Of a DNA stretch of 64,000 bases, positions 27,895 through 36,143 are shown one piece after another. Each line of letters starts with the position of its first letter. Position 1 is the first letter of the stretch. The notes under the pieces are model-generated. The model saw nothing but the letters and a program-made list of their open reading frames with translations, ran no database searches and was not told where the DNA came from. The DNA is from Cyclobacteriaceae bacterium (lineage in GTDB: Bacteria; Bacteroidota; Bacteroidia; Cytophagales; Cyclobacteriaceae), in the NCBI GenBank assembly GCA_016786585.1, contig JAEUUI010000008.1, positions 186,001-250,000 of the forward strand, given 5' to 3'. Made by a program: the position numbers and the translations under genes.

Positions 27895-27927
27895 GCGTGC
27901 GTTCTTAAATAAAGGGCACGAAAATAC

Positions 27928-28584
27928 TTAAAATTTTATCTCCGGGATTTCACCGCTCACGATAAGTTTTCCTTCGGTTGCCTTCCGGATTTCATCCACC
28001 GACACTCCGGGAGCGCGTTCTAACAACTTAAAACCACCTTCCGGAATTACATCCAGCACCGCAAGGTCGGTAACAATTTTCTTAACGCACTTCAGACCGG
28101 TAATCGGAAGGGTACATTGCTTCAGTAATTTCGATGCACCGTCTTTACTGCAATGCTGCATCGCTACGATAATATTTTTAGCCGATGCAACCAGGTCCAT
28201 TGCACCGCCCATTCCTTTTACCATTTTACCGGGAACCTTCCAGTTGGCAATGTCGCCCGCCTCCGAAACTTCCATCGCACCAAGAATGGTTAAGTCAACA
28301 TGTCCGCCCCGGATCATTCCAAAGCTCTCTGCGGAACTGAACAGCGATGACCCGGGCATCATGGTAATGGTTTGCTTGCCGGCATTGATTAAATCCGCAT
28401 CGACATTTTCTTCTGTCGGAAAAGGACCAATCCCTAACAATCCGTTTTCAGATTGCAGCACTACGTTTAAGGCTTTAGGAATATAATTGGCAACCAGGGT
28501 GGGGATGCCAATTCCTAAATTGATATACATGCCATCTCTTACTTCCTGTGCGATTCGTTTCGCGATACCAATCTTATCTAGCAT
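27928..28584 (-). CDS. scoB: 3-oxoacid CoA-transferase, subunit B
   Basis: 218 residues. Beta subunit of a succinyl-CoA:3-ketoacid (or related) CoA-transferase. The catalytic Glu lies in QSENGLLGIG, preceded by NLGIGIPTLVANYIP; MPGSSLFSSAESFGMIRGG and the KMVKGMGGAMDL segment are typical. Together with the adjacent A subunit it moves CoA between succinyl-CoA and acetoacetate, for ketone-body or short-chain acid use. The A and B genes are separated by 18 bases. The exact acid partner is not decided by sequence. Confidence 0.93.
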   Translation of the reverse strand: MLDKIGIAKRIAQEVRDGMYINLGIGIPTLVANYIPKALNVVLQSENGLLGIGPFPTEENVDADLINAGKQTITMMPGSSLFSSAESFGMIRGGHVDLTILGAMEVSEAGDIANWKVPGKMVKGMGGAMDLVASAKNIIVAMQHCSKDGASKLLKQCTLPITGLKCVKKIVTDLAVLDVIPEGGFKLLERAPGVSVDEIRKATEGKLIVSGEIPEIKF

Positions 28585-28602
28585 ATGGTTGTTCCGAAAT
28601 TG

Positions 28603-29304
28603 TCAGCTTGCTTTTGTTATGGTTTTTTGTTCGATGCGCTTCTCATAATTCTTTCCCTGAAAAATGCGTTGCACGTAAATGCCGGGAGTATGAATATGGT
28701 TAGGGTCGAGTTCACCGGGTGATACGAGTTCTTCTACCTCTGCAATCGTAATCTTACCCGCGGCAGCCATCATCGGATTAAAATTCCGGGCCGTCCCGCG
28801 ATAAATCAAATTCCCGGAAGTATCTCCTTTCCAGGCTTTTACGATCGAAAAATCGGCCTTCAACCAGTGCTCCATCAGGTACTTTTTTCCATCGAATTCA
28901 CGCACTTCTTTTCCTTCAGCCACTTCAGTTCCGTATCCCGCAGGGGTAAAGAATGCCGGTATTCCTGCACCACCCGCACGGCACCGCTCGGCCAAAGTTC
29001 CTTGCGGAATAAGTTCTACTTCAAGCTCACCGGATAACAACTGACGCTCGAACTCAGCATTCTCTCCAACGTAAGAAGAGATCATTTTTTTTACCTGGCG
29101 GGATTTTAACAATAATCCAATTCCGAAATCATCTACACCGGCATTGTTTGAAATACACGTCAGGCCTTTGATGCCTTTCTTTAAAATTGCGTTGATGCAA
29201 TTCTCCGGGATTCCGCTGAGCCCGAACCCACCCAGCATCAGCACGGCATTGTCCGGAATATCGCGTACGGCCACTTCGGCATTTTCTACAACTTTGTTGA
29301 TCAT
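28603..29304 (-). CDS. scoA: 3-oxoacid CoA-transferase, subunit A
   Basis: 233 residues. Alpha subunit, with the signature [13 protein letters not shown] near residue 24 and [15 protein letters not shown]; the C-terminal part contains [20 protein letters not shown]. It pairs with the B subunit downstream to form a heterotetrameric CoA-transferase. The gene starts 2 bases after the ribF stop, so it is embedded in the conserved ribF-truB-uppP operon, an unusual place for a catabolic enzyme but consistent with a single long transcript. Confidence 0.93.
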   Translation of the reverse strand: MINKVVENAEVAVRDIPDNAVLMLGGFGLSGIPENCINAILKKGIKGLTCISNNAGVDDFGIGLLLKSRQVKKMISSYVGENAEFERQLLSGELEVELIPQGTLAERCRAGGAGIPAFFTPAGYGTEVAEGKEVREFDGKKYLMEHWLKADFSIVKAWKGDTSGNLIYRGTARNFNPMMAAAGKITIAEVEELVSPGELDPNHIHTPGIYVQRIFQGKNYEKRIEQKTITKAS

Positions 29305-29306
29305 GG

Positions 29307-30233
29307 CTATTTAAAAGATTGCAATACGTGTTCTTTATCGAGAGCGATTTGATTCTTTAACGCGTCAAGTGAATCTAACTTCTTATCATGACGAATAAAG
29401 GCATGAAATTCCACCGTCAACGTTTCACCGTAAATCTCCCGTGCGAAATTAAAGATATTTACTTCGATTACTTTCCGCGTGCCATTCACTGTTGGCCGGT
29501 TGCCAATATACAACGCACCCTGATAAACTGCATTCGCATGACGAACCTGGACAGCATAAATTCCATCAGCCGGGACCAGTTTGTAGATGGAATCAATTTC
29601 AATATTGGCAGTAGGGTAGCCAAGCTGCCGGCCGAGCTGATCACCTTTTACTACTCGTCCGCTCAGCGTATAGGGCTGACCGAGTAAATGATTGGCTGTC
29701 GCCAGATCGGCGGCTTCGATCGACTTTCGTATTTTGGTTGAACTGACCGCGATGTTATCAATATCCTGTCGGGGAATTTCCTCAACTTCAAAACCGTATT
29801 TTGGACCGTTTAATTTAAGTTGTTCAAAGCTTCCTTCACGGTTCTTACCGAAATGATGATCGTAGCCAATAACCAGTTTCTTCGTACCGATTTTTTCAAC
29901 CAGTATTTTTGTAATAAACTGCTCAGACGACAACTGCGAGAATTCTTTGGTGAACGGAATGCGCAGCAGGTGATTAACACCCTGACCTTTTAGCAGTTCA
30001 GCTTTTTCTTCGAACGTATTGAGAAGTCTTAATTGTGTGTCATCCGGGTATAGCACCAGTCGTGGATGCGGCCAAAACGTGATTACAACCGTTTCTCCAT
30101 TGATCTTCCGTGCGATTTCCGTGAGCCTCGAAAGGATTTTTTTGTGGCCTACATGTACACCGTCAAAGGTGCCGCTGGTAACAACGGCATTTTTTACCGG
30201 GCTAAAATCATCAATGCTGTAGTAAATCCGCAT
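29307..30233 (-). CDS. ribF: Bifunctional riboflavin kinase / FAD synthetase
   Basis: 308 residues. Converts riboflavin to FMN and then to FAD in the cytoplasm. The N-terminal nucleotidyltransferase has [14 protein letters not shown] (about 22-35), and [11 protein letters not shown]-like text ([12 protein letters not shown]) closes the adenylyltransferase part. The C-terminal flavokinase has [14 protein letters not shown] and GxxxNRPTVN ([10 protein letters not shown]). Its first 23 bases overlap the 3' end of truB, implying translational coupling. Confidence 0.96.
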   Translation of the reverse strand: MRIYYSIDDFSPVKNAVVTSGTFDGVHVGHKKILSRLTEIARKINGETVVITFWPHPRLVLYPDDTQLRLLNTFEEKAELLKGQGVNHLLRIPFTKEFSQLSSEQFITKILVEKIGTKKLVIGYDHHFGKNREGSFEQLKLNGPKYGFEVEEIPRQDIDNIAVSSTKIRKSIEAADLATANHLLGQPYTLSGRVVKGDQLGRQLGYPTANIEIDSIYKLVPADGIYAVQVRHANAVYQGALYIGNRPTVNGTRKVIEVNIFNFAREIYGETLTVEFHAFIRHDKKLDSLDALKNQIALDKEHVLQSFK

Positions 30234-30897
30234 GTGGTGGTGTCACATCATCAATCGAAACGGAACTTTCAAGCCGAAAGGTTCCGATTCGTGTCCGGCA
30301 AAGTTGTGAAAGATACGCGCCAACGCCAAGTTTTTCCCCGATGTCACGTGCCAGGCTGCGGATGTACGTTCCCTTCGAGCAAACGATCCGGAAGTTGATC
30401 ATCGGAAGGGCGAACGAAGTGATTTCAAACTCCACGACTTCAACATCACGTGGCTTTAATACAATTTCCTTTCCCTGTCGGGCAAACTTATAGGCACGCT
30501 TGCCATCAACTTTAATGGCGGAATGGGCGGGAGGCAGTTGACTGATTTTGCCCGTCAGGGATTGTGCAGCCTTACGTATAGCATCCTCTGTTACGGATGT
30601 AATGTCCACCGGTACTGAAACCTCTGTTTCAAGGTCGTATGAAGGTGTTGTTTGCCCGATCACAAATGTGCCGGTATATTCTTTTTCAAGGCCCATGAAT
30701 GAATCGATCTGCTTGGTCATTTTCCCCGTGCAGATAATTAAGAGCCCGGTAGCCAGCGGATCAAGCGTCCCTGCATGTCCTATCTTCTTGATTTTCAGCT
30801 TATACCGGAGCTTGTTAACCACATCAAAGGAAGTCCATCCGAATGGTTTATTAACGAGCAACAATTGCCCGGTATCGCCTGAAGATGTTGTTTCCAT
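30211..30897 (-). CDS. truB: tRNA pseudouridine(55) synthase
   Basis: 228 residues. Makes pseudouridine 55 in the T loop of tRNA. The catalytic motif GHAGTLDPLATGLL contains the essential Asp; KPFGWTSFDVVNKL and the KGTYIRSLARDIG segment are also diagnostic. The C-terminal PUA domain is missing or very short, as in several Bacteroidetes proteins. It overlaps ribF by 23 bases and abuts the uppP stop without a gap (30897/30898). Confidence 0.96.
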   Translation of the reverse strand: METTSSGDTGQLLLVNKPFGWTSFDVVNKLRYKLKIKKIGHAGTLDPLATGLLIICTGKMTKQIDSFMGLEKEYTGTFVIGQTTPSYDLETEVSVPVDITSVTEDAIRKAAQSLTGKISQLPPAHSAIKVDGKRAYKFARQGKEIVLKPRDVEVVEFEITSFALPMINFRIVCSKGTYIRSLARDIGEKLGVGAYLSQLCRTRIGTFRLESSVSIDDVTPPHADLLQH

Positions 30898-31689
30898 TTA
30901 AAGGATGGAAAGGCCGTGGCCAAAATAATACAAGCAGAGAATCAGGATACCAACGATGATCCTGTAGTATCCGAAAAGTTTGAAGCCATGTTTGGTGAGG
31001 AAATTAATGAACGATTTGATCGCAAACATGGCAACCACAAATGCAACGATGTTTCCGATGACGAGGATATTAAGCTCTTCCGCGGAAAGCGTATATCCGT
31101 CTTTATAAAATTTGTACACCGATAAAACGGTAGCTGCGAACATGGTTGGTACCGCAAGGAAGAATGAGAACTCTGCGGCATTTTTGCGGGTTAGCTTTTG
31201 CGACAGTCCGCCAATAATGGTAGCGGCTGACCGCGACACACCCGGTACCATGGCAATCACCTGGAACAATCCAATTTTAAAAGCCTTAGGGTAGGTGATC
31301 TCCTGATCCGGTACGTGTTCAGTGTTGAAGAGTTTATCCATAAACAGGAAAAACACTCCGCCCGCCAACAGGGTATATCCGACCACATCAACGCGCTCCA
31401 GCAAGGCATCAACGTAATCTTTAAAGAACAGCCCGGCAATTACAGCCGGAATAAAGGCTGCACCAATTTTCAAATAGAAGTCAAACGACTTAAAAAAACG
31501 CTTCCTGTAAAGTACTACAACGGAGAGTATGGCGCCTAACTGAATAGCAACTGTAAAGAGTTTAACAAACTGGTTTGCTTCAATACCCATTATAGACGAA
31601 GCAATGATCATGTGGCCGGTTGAAGACACCGGCAAAAATTCGGTTAATCCTTCAATAATGGCAAGAATGATGGATTGCAGTAGCGACAA
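30898..31689 (-). CDS. uppP: Undecaprenyl-diphosphate phosphatase, TTG start
   Basis: 263 residues, seven or eight membrane helices. Recycles the undecaprenyl carrier used in cell-wall synthesis by dephosphorylating the diphosphate. Motifs [15 protein letters not shown] (residues 13-27) and [12 protein letters not shown] hold the catalytic Glu, Arg and Ser. The start is TTG at 31689: no ATG lies in frame upstream before the preceding gene's stop, and the first internal ATG follows the essential SSTGH motif. The TTG gives the usual family N-terminus ([18 protein letters not shown]). It lies 8 bases after the DUF3098 stop. Confidence 0.95.
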   Translation of the reverse strand: MSLLQSIILAIIEGLTEFLPVSSTGHMIIASSIMGIEANQFVKLFTVAIQLGAILSVVVLYRKRFFKSFDFYLKIGAAFIPAVIAGLFFKDYVDALLERVDVVGYTLLAGGVFFLFMDKLFNTEHVPDQEITYPKAFKIGLFQVIAMVPGVSRSAATIIGGLSQKLTRKNAAEFSFFLAVPTMFAATVLSVYKFYKDGYTLSAEELNILVIGNIVAFVVAMFAIKSFINFLTKHGFKLFGYYRIIVGILILCLYYFGHGLSIL

Positions 31690-31697
31690 CGGAAGAA

Positions 31698-31919
31698 CTA
31701 CTTTTTGGCGTCAGACTTTGGAACTTCCGGCCGGATGAGAATCGCGTAGATCTCCATAATAAACCCGGCCATCACGATGATCGGGCCGAGGGTTAACCCA
31801 AAGAACCCGAAGCCATAGTCCTGGTTGTCCAGTGACATTACGATAAACCCAATCACAAGTGTTACCAGTCCGATAACCATCCATTGGTAGTTCTTCTTTC
31901 CGAAGGGCATTTTTTCCAT
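31698..31919 (-). CDS. DUF3098 small membrane protein
   Basis: 73 residues with two transmembrane helices ([39 protein letters not shown]) joined by a short GFGFF loop. It is a DUF3098 protein, typically found between ftsX and uppP in Bacteroidetes, as here. The ATG at 31919 is used; a second Met four codons in is also possible. Its constant place beside ftsX suggests a role in division or wall synthesis, but no function has been shown. The gap to ftsX is 9 bases. Confidence 0.88.
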   Translation of the reverse strand: MEKMPFGKKNYQWMVIGLVTLVIGFIVMSLDNQDYGFGFFGLTLGPIIVMAGFIMEIYAILIRPEVPKSDAKK

Positions 31920-31928
31920 GAGGCAAAA

Positions 31929-32816
31929 TTAATACAATTCGTCTAACGACATCTTTAAATATTTCCGGATAGCAAAATAGCTGCTGGCAATGGCTACTAA
32001 TATTCCGAGTAAAACCAACATCCCGCTTAACATGAGCATCCGGTCTTTATTCTGAATCAACGCAAGGTCTTCGATAGTTTGATTCGCATAGTTAACCAGA
32101 AGCCAGATTCCACCCGTGGCAAGAAGTCCGGAAAGGGCTCCGTAGACAAGCGCCCGAAACAAAAACGGCCGCTGGATAAACCACTTTCTTGCACCGACCA
32201 GTTGCATGCTCCGGACCAGGAAACGCTGCGAAAACAGTGCAAGCCGAAGCGTGTTGTTAATAAGCAGTACAACAGTGATTAAAAGCAGGGCGATAATAGT
32301 TGCGAGGATTACGCCAAGCCGGGTAACGTTTTTATTAATCGATTCGATCAATCCTTCCACATAAAATACTTCGAACACTCCGGTCATTTTTTCCAGTTCG
32401 TTACCGATTTTTTCCAGGCTTTCCTTTGAGTGATAAGCAGGATCAATCGTTAATACATAGGCATCGTGGAGCGGGTTTTCACCCAAAAATTTATTGAAGT
32501 CTTCGCCTGTCTCCGCAATGAACTTCCGCGCGGCTTCTTCTTTCGAAATAAATACAACGGGACTTTCGGAAACGGTTTTGTTAATGTAGGGGAGTTGTTC
32601 GAGTTTTTTTTCTACCTGGGTGCGTTGTGTATCGGTCAGACCATTTTTCAAATACACCTGCAGCTTCACATTTTCGCGGACTACGCGTTCCAATTCCTGC
32701 GAGGAAATAATCAGCAAACCGAACAACCCGGTGACGAAAAGTGCCAGGGTAATACTAATCACTACGCCTACCGAAGGGTAGCTTCCGAGTTTCTTGCGGC
32801 TGTTAATCTTTTGCAC
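31929..32816 (-). CDS. ftsX: Cell division protein FtsX, apparent GTG start
   Basis: 295 residues. FtsX is the membrane part of the FtsEX complex, which couples division to peptidoglycan hydrolase activation. The topology is as expected: one helix at about 17-38, an extracytoplasmic loop of about 130 residues with the FtsX ECD (VQVYLKNGLTDTQ-like KLQVYLKNGLTDTQ), then three C-terminal helices. The start read here is GTG (32816). It gives the normal family start with KKLGSYPSVGVVISITLALF and no in-frame ATG lies close upstream. ftsE is not adjacent, which is usual in the phylum. First gene of the uppP operon. Confidence 0.93.
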   Translation of the reverse strand: MQKINSRKKLGSYPSVGVVISITLALFVTGLFGLLIISSQELERVVRENVKLQVYLKNGLTDTQRTQVEKKLEQLPYINKTVSESPVVFISKEEAARKFIAETGEDFNKFLGENPLHDAYVLTIDPAYHSKESLEKIGNELEKMTGVFEVFYVEGLIESINKNVTRLGVILATIIALLLITVVLLINNTLRLALFSQRFLVRSMQLVGARKWFIQRPFLFRALVYGALSGLLATGGIWLLVNYANQTIEDLALIQNKDRMLMLSGMLVLLGILVAIASSYFAIRKYLKMSLDELY

Positions 32817-32851
32817 GGCTTCAAATGTAGGATTTAATCTCTGTAAAATGA

Positions 32852-32880
32852 AAAGGTCTCCCGTGTTGCGGGAGACCTTT
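32852..32880 (-). terminator. Terminator after the anti-sigma gene
   Basis: AAAGGTCTCCCG, loop TGTTG, CGGGAGACCTTT: a 12-bp perfect stem. On the minus strand it is followed by TTTC-ATTTT. It lies 3' of the leftward anti-sigma gene and just upstream of ftsX. Confidence 0.88.
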
Positions 32881-32900
32881 CTGATTTTTAAAACTATTAC

Positions 32901-33770
32901 TTACTTTCTGTGAGCCTTTAACATTTTTAACAGCTTCGGATCGTGTATCGGGCTCAACTTGGTTGGCTGAGTTTTTTCGATGTCGAGCAGATAGTAATTG
33001 GATTTGTAATACAATACTACCGTGCGCTTTTGATCGCCAATGAACTCCAGAATCTCGTACAGATTTTTCTCGAATGCACCGTACAGGATAAGCTTGCTGT
33101 TCTTGAACACATAATGGAAGTTGTACTTCTTACTCATCGTGTCCGTCTCAACTTCAATCGAAGACGTTACGAACGACTTCTTGATGTTCTCCATCTGCTC
33201 ATGCTCATACTGGCGGGTAGCCTCGTCAACTTCCTCTTCTTCAGGCGTGTAAACATCCATTGGTTTTGCCTGGGCCGGTACAGTCTCTTCTTTGGCTTCA
33301 GCTTTCGGTTTTTTAACGGATGGCTTGGCTACAGGGGCTGGTGCATTATCTTTTGGCTCATCAACTGATGTCTTCTCATTCTCTTCCGATTCCGGGAGTG
33401 TGGCAACCTGTGGCTGTGTTTCCGGTTTCTGCTCCGTTGCAACTTTTTCGTCTGCCGGAGTTTGTTCCTGCTCACGTGTCGAATAAAAATAGATGCCCGT
33501 TGCTACAAGGCCTGCAACTACCGTCCAGGTACCCACTTTGGTTAACACGCTGCTGCCACCGCTGATCGGTGCTACCGGGATGTTGTTGAGCATCGACTTA
33601 AGCTCCGCAGTCCGAGCCTGGCGAAGCCCTTCAACAAGGTTTTTCTGAATGGCGAGTTCCTGCGCAAGCTGGGGGTCAGCTTGAACCTGCTTCTCAAACG
33701 CTGCATTTTCTTCGGCGTTGAGGCGGTTGGACAGGTAATCGTCCATCATTTCAAATTCTCTTTCTGTCAT
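32901..33770 (-). CDS. Putative membrane anti-sigma factor
   Basis: 289 residues. The N-terminal cytoplasmic part (1-75) looks like an anti-sigma domain (MMDDYLSNRLNAEENAAFEK; DPQLAQELAIQKNLVEG). One transmembrane helix follows (about 80-97: GTWTVVAGLVATGIYFYS). The next roughly 100 residues are a low-complexity Pro/Lys/Glu/Ala linker. The periplasmic tail (about 190-289) is compact and beta-rich (FHYVFKNSKLILYG; RTVVLYYKSNYYLLDI). It begins 4 bases after the sigma factor stop, so the pair is a classical sigma/anti-sigma operon. The released signal and the ligand of the tail are unknown. Confidence 0.8.
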   Translation of the reverse strand: MTEREFEMMDDYLSNRLNAEENAAFEKQVQADPQLAQELAIQKNLVEGLRQARTAELKSMLNNIPVAPISGGSSVLTKVGTWTVVAGLVATGIYFYSTREQEQTPADEKVATEQKPETQPQVATLPESEENEKTSVDEPKDNAPAPVAKPSVKKPKAEAKEETVPAQAKPMDVYTPEEEEVDEATRQYEHEQMENIKKSFVTSSIEVETDTMSKKYNFHYVFKNSKLILYGAFEKNLYEILEFIGDQKRTVVLYYKSNYYLLDIEKTQPTKLSPIHDPKLLKMLKAHRK

Positions 33771-33774
33771 GTTG

Positions 33775-34338
33775 TTAATCTAAAAAATCACGCTCAGAAT
33801 ACTGAGCTTTCACTAAATCATCTAATTTCTTTTTGCACTTATATTTTTTCGTTTTGGCGGTATCGGTGTTGGCGAAGCCGAGTTTATCGGCTATATCCTG
33901 CATCGACATCTCTTCAAAATAATAATACATCAAAACCTTTTTACAGGTTTCGCCAAGTTGTTCAATACACTTGGCCACGATCTTATTTCGCTCTTCCGTA
34001 TCTGTATCCAATACAACAGCAACGTCTTTCTCTTCGTTCGATAACCGCTTCTTCCGGTCCAGCTCCTTACGCCACAAATTCTGGCAGATGCTGTAAATGT
34101 AGGTGCTGATTTTTGATGTCATCACCAGTTTTCCGGAGGTCGCTTTTTGCCAAAAAACGATCAGCGCATCCTGGTAAATATCGCGCGCCTCTTCTTCCGT
34201 CCCGCTGTTGGTGATAACCATTTTGGTCATCATCCGGTAATACTTCTTGTAGAGGAATTCAAGGGTCTTCTCGTCACCTTTGCAGATGCGTTCAAAAATC
34301 TCTTGTTCCGTCATTGTTGAGCTCGACTTAGATACCAT
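33775..34338 (-). CDS. ECF-type RNA polymerase sigma factor
   Basis: 187 residues. Sigma-70 region 2 is seen at about 15-90 (EFLYKKYYRMMTKMV; DIYQDALIVFWQK; ISTYIYSICQNLWRKEL), and region 4 at about 118-175 (LGETCKKVLMYYYFEEMSMQ; ADKLGFANTDTAKTKKYKC), a helix-turn-helix that reads the -35 element. Group unknown. It is followed by the putative membrane anti-sigma factor, so its activity is probably released by a periplasmic signal. A weaker -7 match TATATTTC lies upstream. Confidence 0.9.
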   Translation of the reverse strand: MVSKSSSTMTEQEIFERICKGDEKTLEFLYKKYYRMMTKMVITNSGTEEEARDIYQDALIVFWQKATSGKLVMTSKISTYIYSICQNLWRKELDRKKRLSNEEKDVAVVLDTDTEERNKIVAKCIEQLGETCKKVLMYYYFEEMSMQDIADKLGFANTDTAKTKKYKCKKKLDDLVKAQYSERDFLD

Positions 34339-34907
34339 TTGGCTTTATCGTGGTAACCGTGCAGGATACCGCAGTTTTTGAATTTTATCTGTGAAATATA
34401 GTAAATGTAAGATCAATGTACTTTTTTAATCGTTCGTGTGACGGTTCTCTGCCCGATTGCCTATCCGGAATCTACCGCTAAAAGCCGGAGCCCGAAAAAT
34501 ACGGCCCCGGAACCTTTTCGCAGGGCTTGTCAAAGGACTTCCTTCGTTGTGTTTTATGCTGCCATTCTCCTCCCAAGACTCAACACCAGTCCGTTCGTGG
34601 AGTTGCATCGATTGCGATGTTAAGGATCGTATGCAACACGGACTTGGCAACGACAGACGAGGACAAGATACAACCAAGAATGCTCCATTTAAATAAAATG
34701 CTAACCCCTGGTGACTACATTTTCTATATTTGTTCTTGCCGCGGAGAATGACGATTGTTTTAACGAAGTCGATGTTGTCCGGGTAGCAAATTACCAGGGT
34801 TGCAGCATCCGTTTTTGCCCATGGCTTGTCGGATGCGGTGTTGAAAAGTTGGTGATTTATAATGATCGTTGTTAGGTGTTTTTCTATTCGTGTAGTATTG
34901 AGGTGAT
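34339..34907. other. Gene-free stretch with strong RNA-type hairpins
   Basis: No credible gene is seen in these 569 bases; the short frames have no family resemblance. Its most prominent element is a hairpin at 34586-34647. Arm AGTCCGT (34588-34594) pairs with ACGGACT (34638-34644), and GTTGCATCGAT (34602-34612) pairs with ATCG-T-ATGCAAC (34626-34637, one bulge). The loop is 13 bases and a 7-base asymmetric bulge lies between the stems. A second inverted repeat GCATCCG...CGGATGC sits at about 34807-34836. A -7 box follows at 34725. It could be a structured RNA, a leader for the DUF4249 gene, or a remnant of a mobile element. Confidence 0.5.
34725..34732 (+). promoter_or_regulatory. Candidate -7 box upstream of the DUF4249 gene
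   Basis: TATATTTG fits TAnnTTTG perfectly. Transcription from here would give a leader of about 170 bases before the DUF4249 ATG, including the second inverted repeat (about 34807-34836). No clear -33 box was seen. Confidence 0.45.
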
Positions 34908-36095
34908 ATGATTTCTTTTCGGTTTAAAGGACGTGCCCCCGGGTTTAGCACAGGCAAGGTAGTGGCACTCACAATTTTCCTTTTCTTGTTTGGGTGTAAA
35001 GACCCCTTTTTGGCAGATGTAAAATTGCTGACCTCGAATTTTCTGGTGGTAGAGGGTTACATAAATGTGGGTGCGAATGCGGTAACTACGATTCGGGTTT
35101 CGCGCACGGTTCCCATCAATTCCACGCAGGAGTACGCAGAGGTTGAGGAGGATGCAGTTATTCAGATACAGGATGATCAGGATGAATTCTACGACCTTTC
35201 AGAAGGCGAGGAGGGTGTTTATTCGTCTGAGCCCTTATCGCTTTCGCTTGATCGTCAATACCGCATTCGAATTGAAACCAGTGACGGAAAGCGCTTTTAT
35301 TCCGATTACACTACCCCGATTCAGTCTCCTGCCATCGATAGCGTCTATTGGACCCGTGACGCAGAGGGCGTTACCATCAAGGTCGATACGCACGACCCTA
35401 TTCAATCCACCTTGTTTTATCAATGGAATTACGAGGAAGACTGGGAGAATAAATCGCCTTATCTTTCCTTCTATCGGTATAGCAACGGAGATTTCTTCCC
35501 CCGGGAGGATGCTGAAATAATAGCTATGCATCTTTGCTGGAGGCATGCCAAACCATTAAAGCTGATTACACAGTCAGTTGCCGGACTTTCGGTTGAAAAC
35601 GTAAGCCAAATACTTGCAAAAATCAAGGCGGGCTCTGACAGACTATCAGAGAAGTATTCTATTCTGGTTCAGCAACATGCGCTCAGTCTTGATCACTACA
35701 ATTATTTCCAGGTGATGAATAAGAATACGAACCAGGTGGGAACATTTTATGACCCGCAGCCTTCGCAGTTATTGGGTAATATTTCGCGCGAGAACTCCAG
35801 CGAACCGGTTGTCGGTTATATCGGAGCGTATACAACCTCCTCTGAGAGATTAAATATTCGAAAGTCTGACGTGAGTCCTTGGGGCTTTGACCTTGACTGT
35901 GAGCAAGTTGCTGTGTTAATGAGTAATCCGGATAGCGTAGCTAAGTACTTTGTTGAGCAAGGTTTTTTGCCGCTTACGGTTGATGAAGGCCGAATCAATA
36001 TGTTTGCGGCAAAACCAATTTGTGGAGATTGTCACGAACGAGGTGGAAACAATGACAAGCCGGATTTCTGGGATGCTATTTTTGAAAATGACTAA
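34908..36095 (+). CDS. DUF4249 outer-membrane-associated lipoprotein
   Basis: 395 residues. The N-terminus has 18 polar residues, then a hydrophobic signal VVALTIFLFLFGC with a lipobox Cys. The next part, FLVVEGYINVG followed by RVSRTVPIN, is the DUF4249 beta domain; IRIETSDGKRFYSDYTTPIQ is also typical. A short Cys motif near the end (CGDCHERGG) may bind metal or form a disulfide. DUF4249 genes normally follow a TonB-dependent receptor gene; here only the non-coding stretch lies upstream, so the partner must be elsewhere or lost. Monocistronic with its own terminator. Ligand unknown. Confidence 0.85.
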   Translation: MISFRFKGRAPGFSTGKVVALTIFLFLFGCKDPFLADVKLLTSNFLVVEGYINVGANAVTTIRVSRTVPINSTQEYAEVEEDAVIQIQDDQDEFYDLSEGEEGVYSSEPLSLSLDRQYRIRIETSDGKRFYSDYTTPIQSPAIDSVYWTRDAEGVTIKVDTHDPIQSTLFYQWNYEEDWENKSPYLSFYRYSNGDFFPREDAEIIAMHLCWRHAKPLKLITQSVAGLSVENVSQILAKIKAGSDRLSEKYSILVQQHALSLDHYNYFQVMNKNTNQVGTFYDPQPSQLLGNISRENSSEPVVGYIGAYTTSSERLNIRKSDVSPWGFDLDCEQVAVLMSNPDSVAKYFVEQGFLPLTVDEGRINMFAAKPICGDCHERGGNNDKPDFWDAIFEND

Positions 36096-36098
36096 ACA

Positions 36099-36125
36099 AA
36101 AAAGGTGCAGACTCTGCACCTTTTT
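36099..36125. terminator. Bidirectional terminator, DUF4249 gene versus hppA
   Basis: AAAAAGGTGCAG, loop ACT, CTGCACCTTTTT: a 12-bp perfect stem with A and T runs on both flanks, between two convergent genes (stops at 36095 and 36144). Confidence 0.9.
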
Positions 36126-36143
36126 GCTGTATTTCAAAAGAGA

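Noticed and set aside
34430-34700. tmRNA, RNase P RNA or SRP RNA in the same gap
   Set aside because: No tmRNA-type end, no P4-type RNase P core and no SRP tetraloop text could be found on either strand; a resemblance of GAAGGAAGTCC to the RNase P motif was too weak.
34426-34751. Short ORFs on both strands in the gap between the sigma factor and the DUF4249 gene
   Set aside because: They overlap one another on both strands, have no family resemblance and cross the hairpin arms.
35235-35546. Antisense ORFs inside the DUF4249, GH92 and receptor genes
   Set aside because: They mirror the codon pattern of clearly coding strands and have no own signals or family resemblance.
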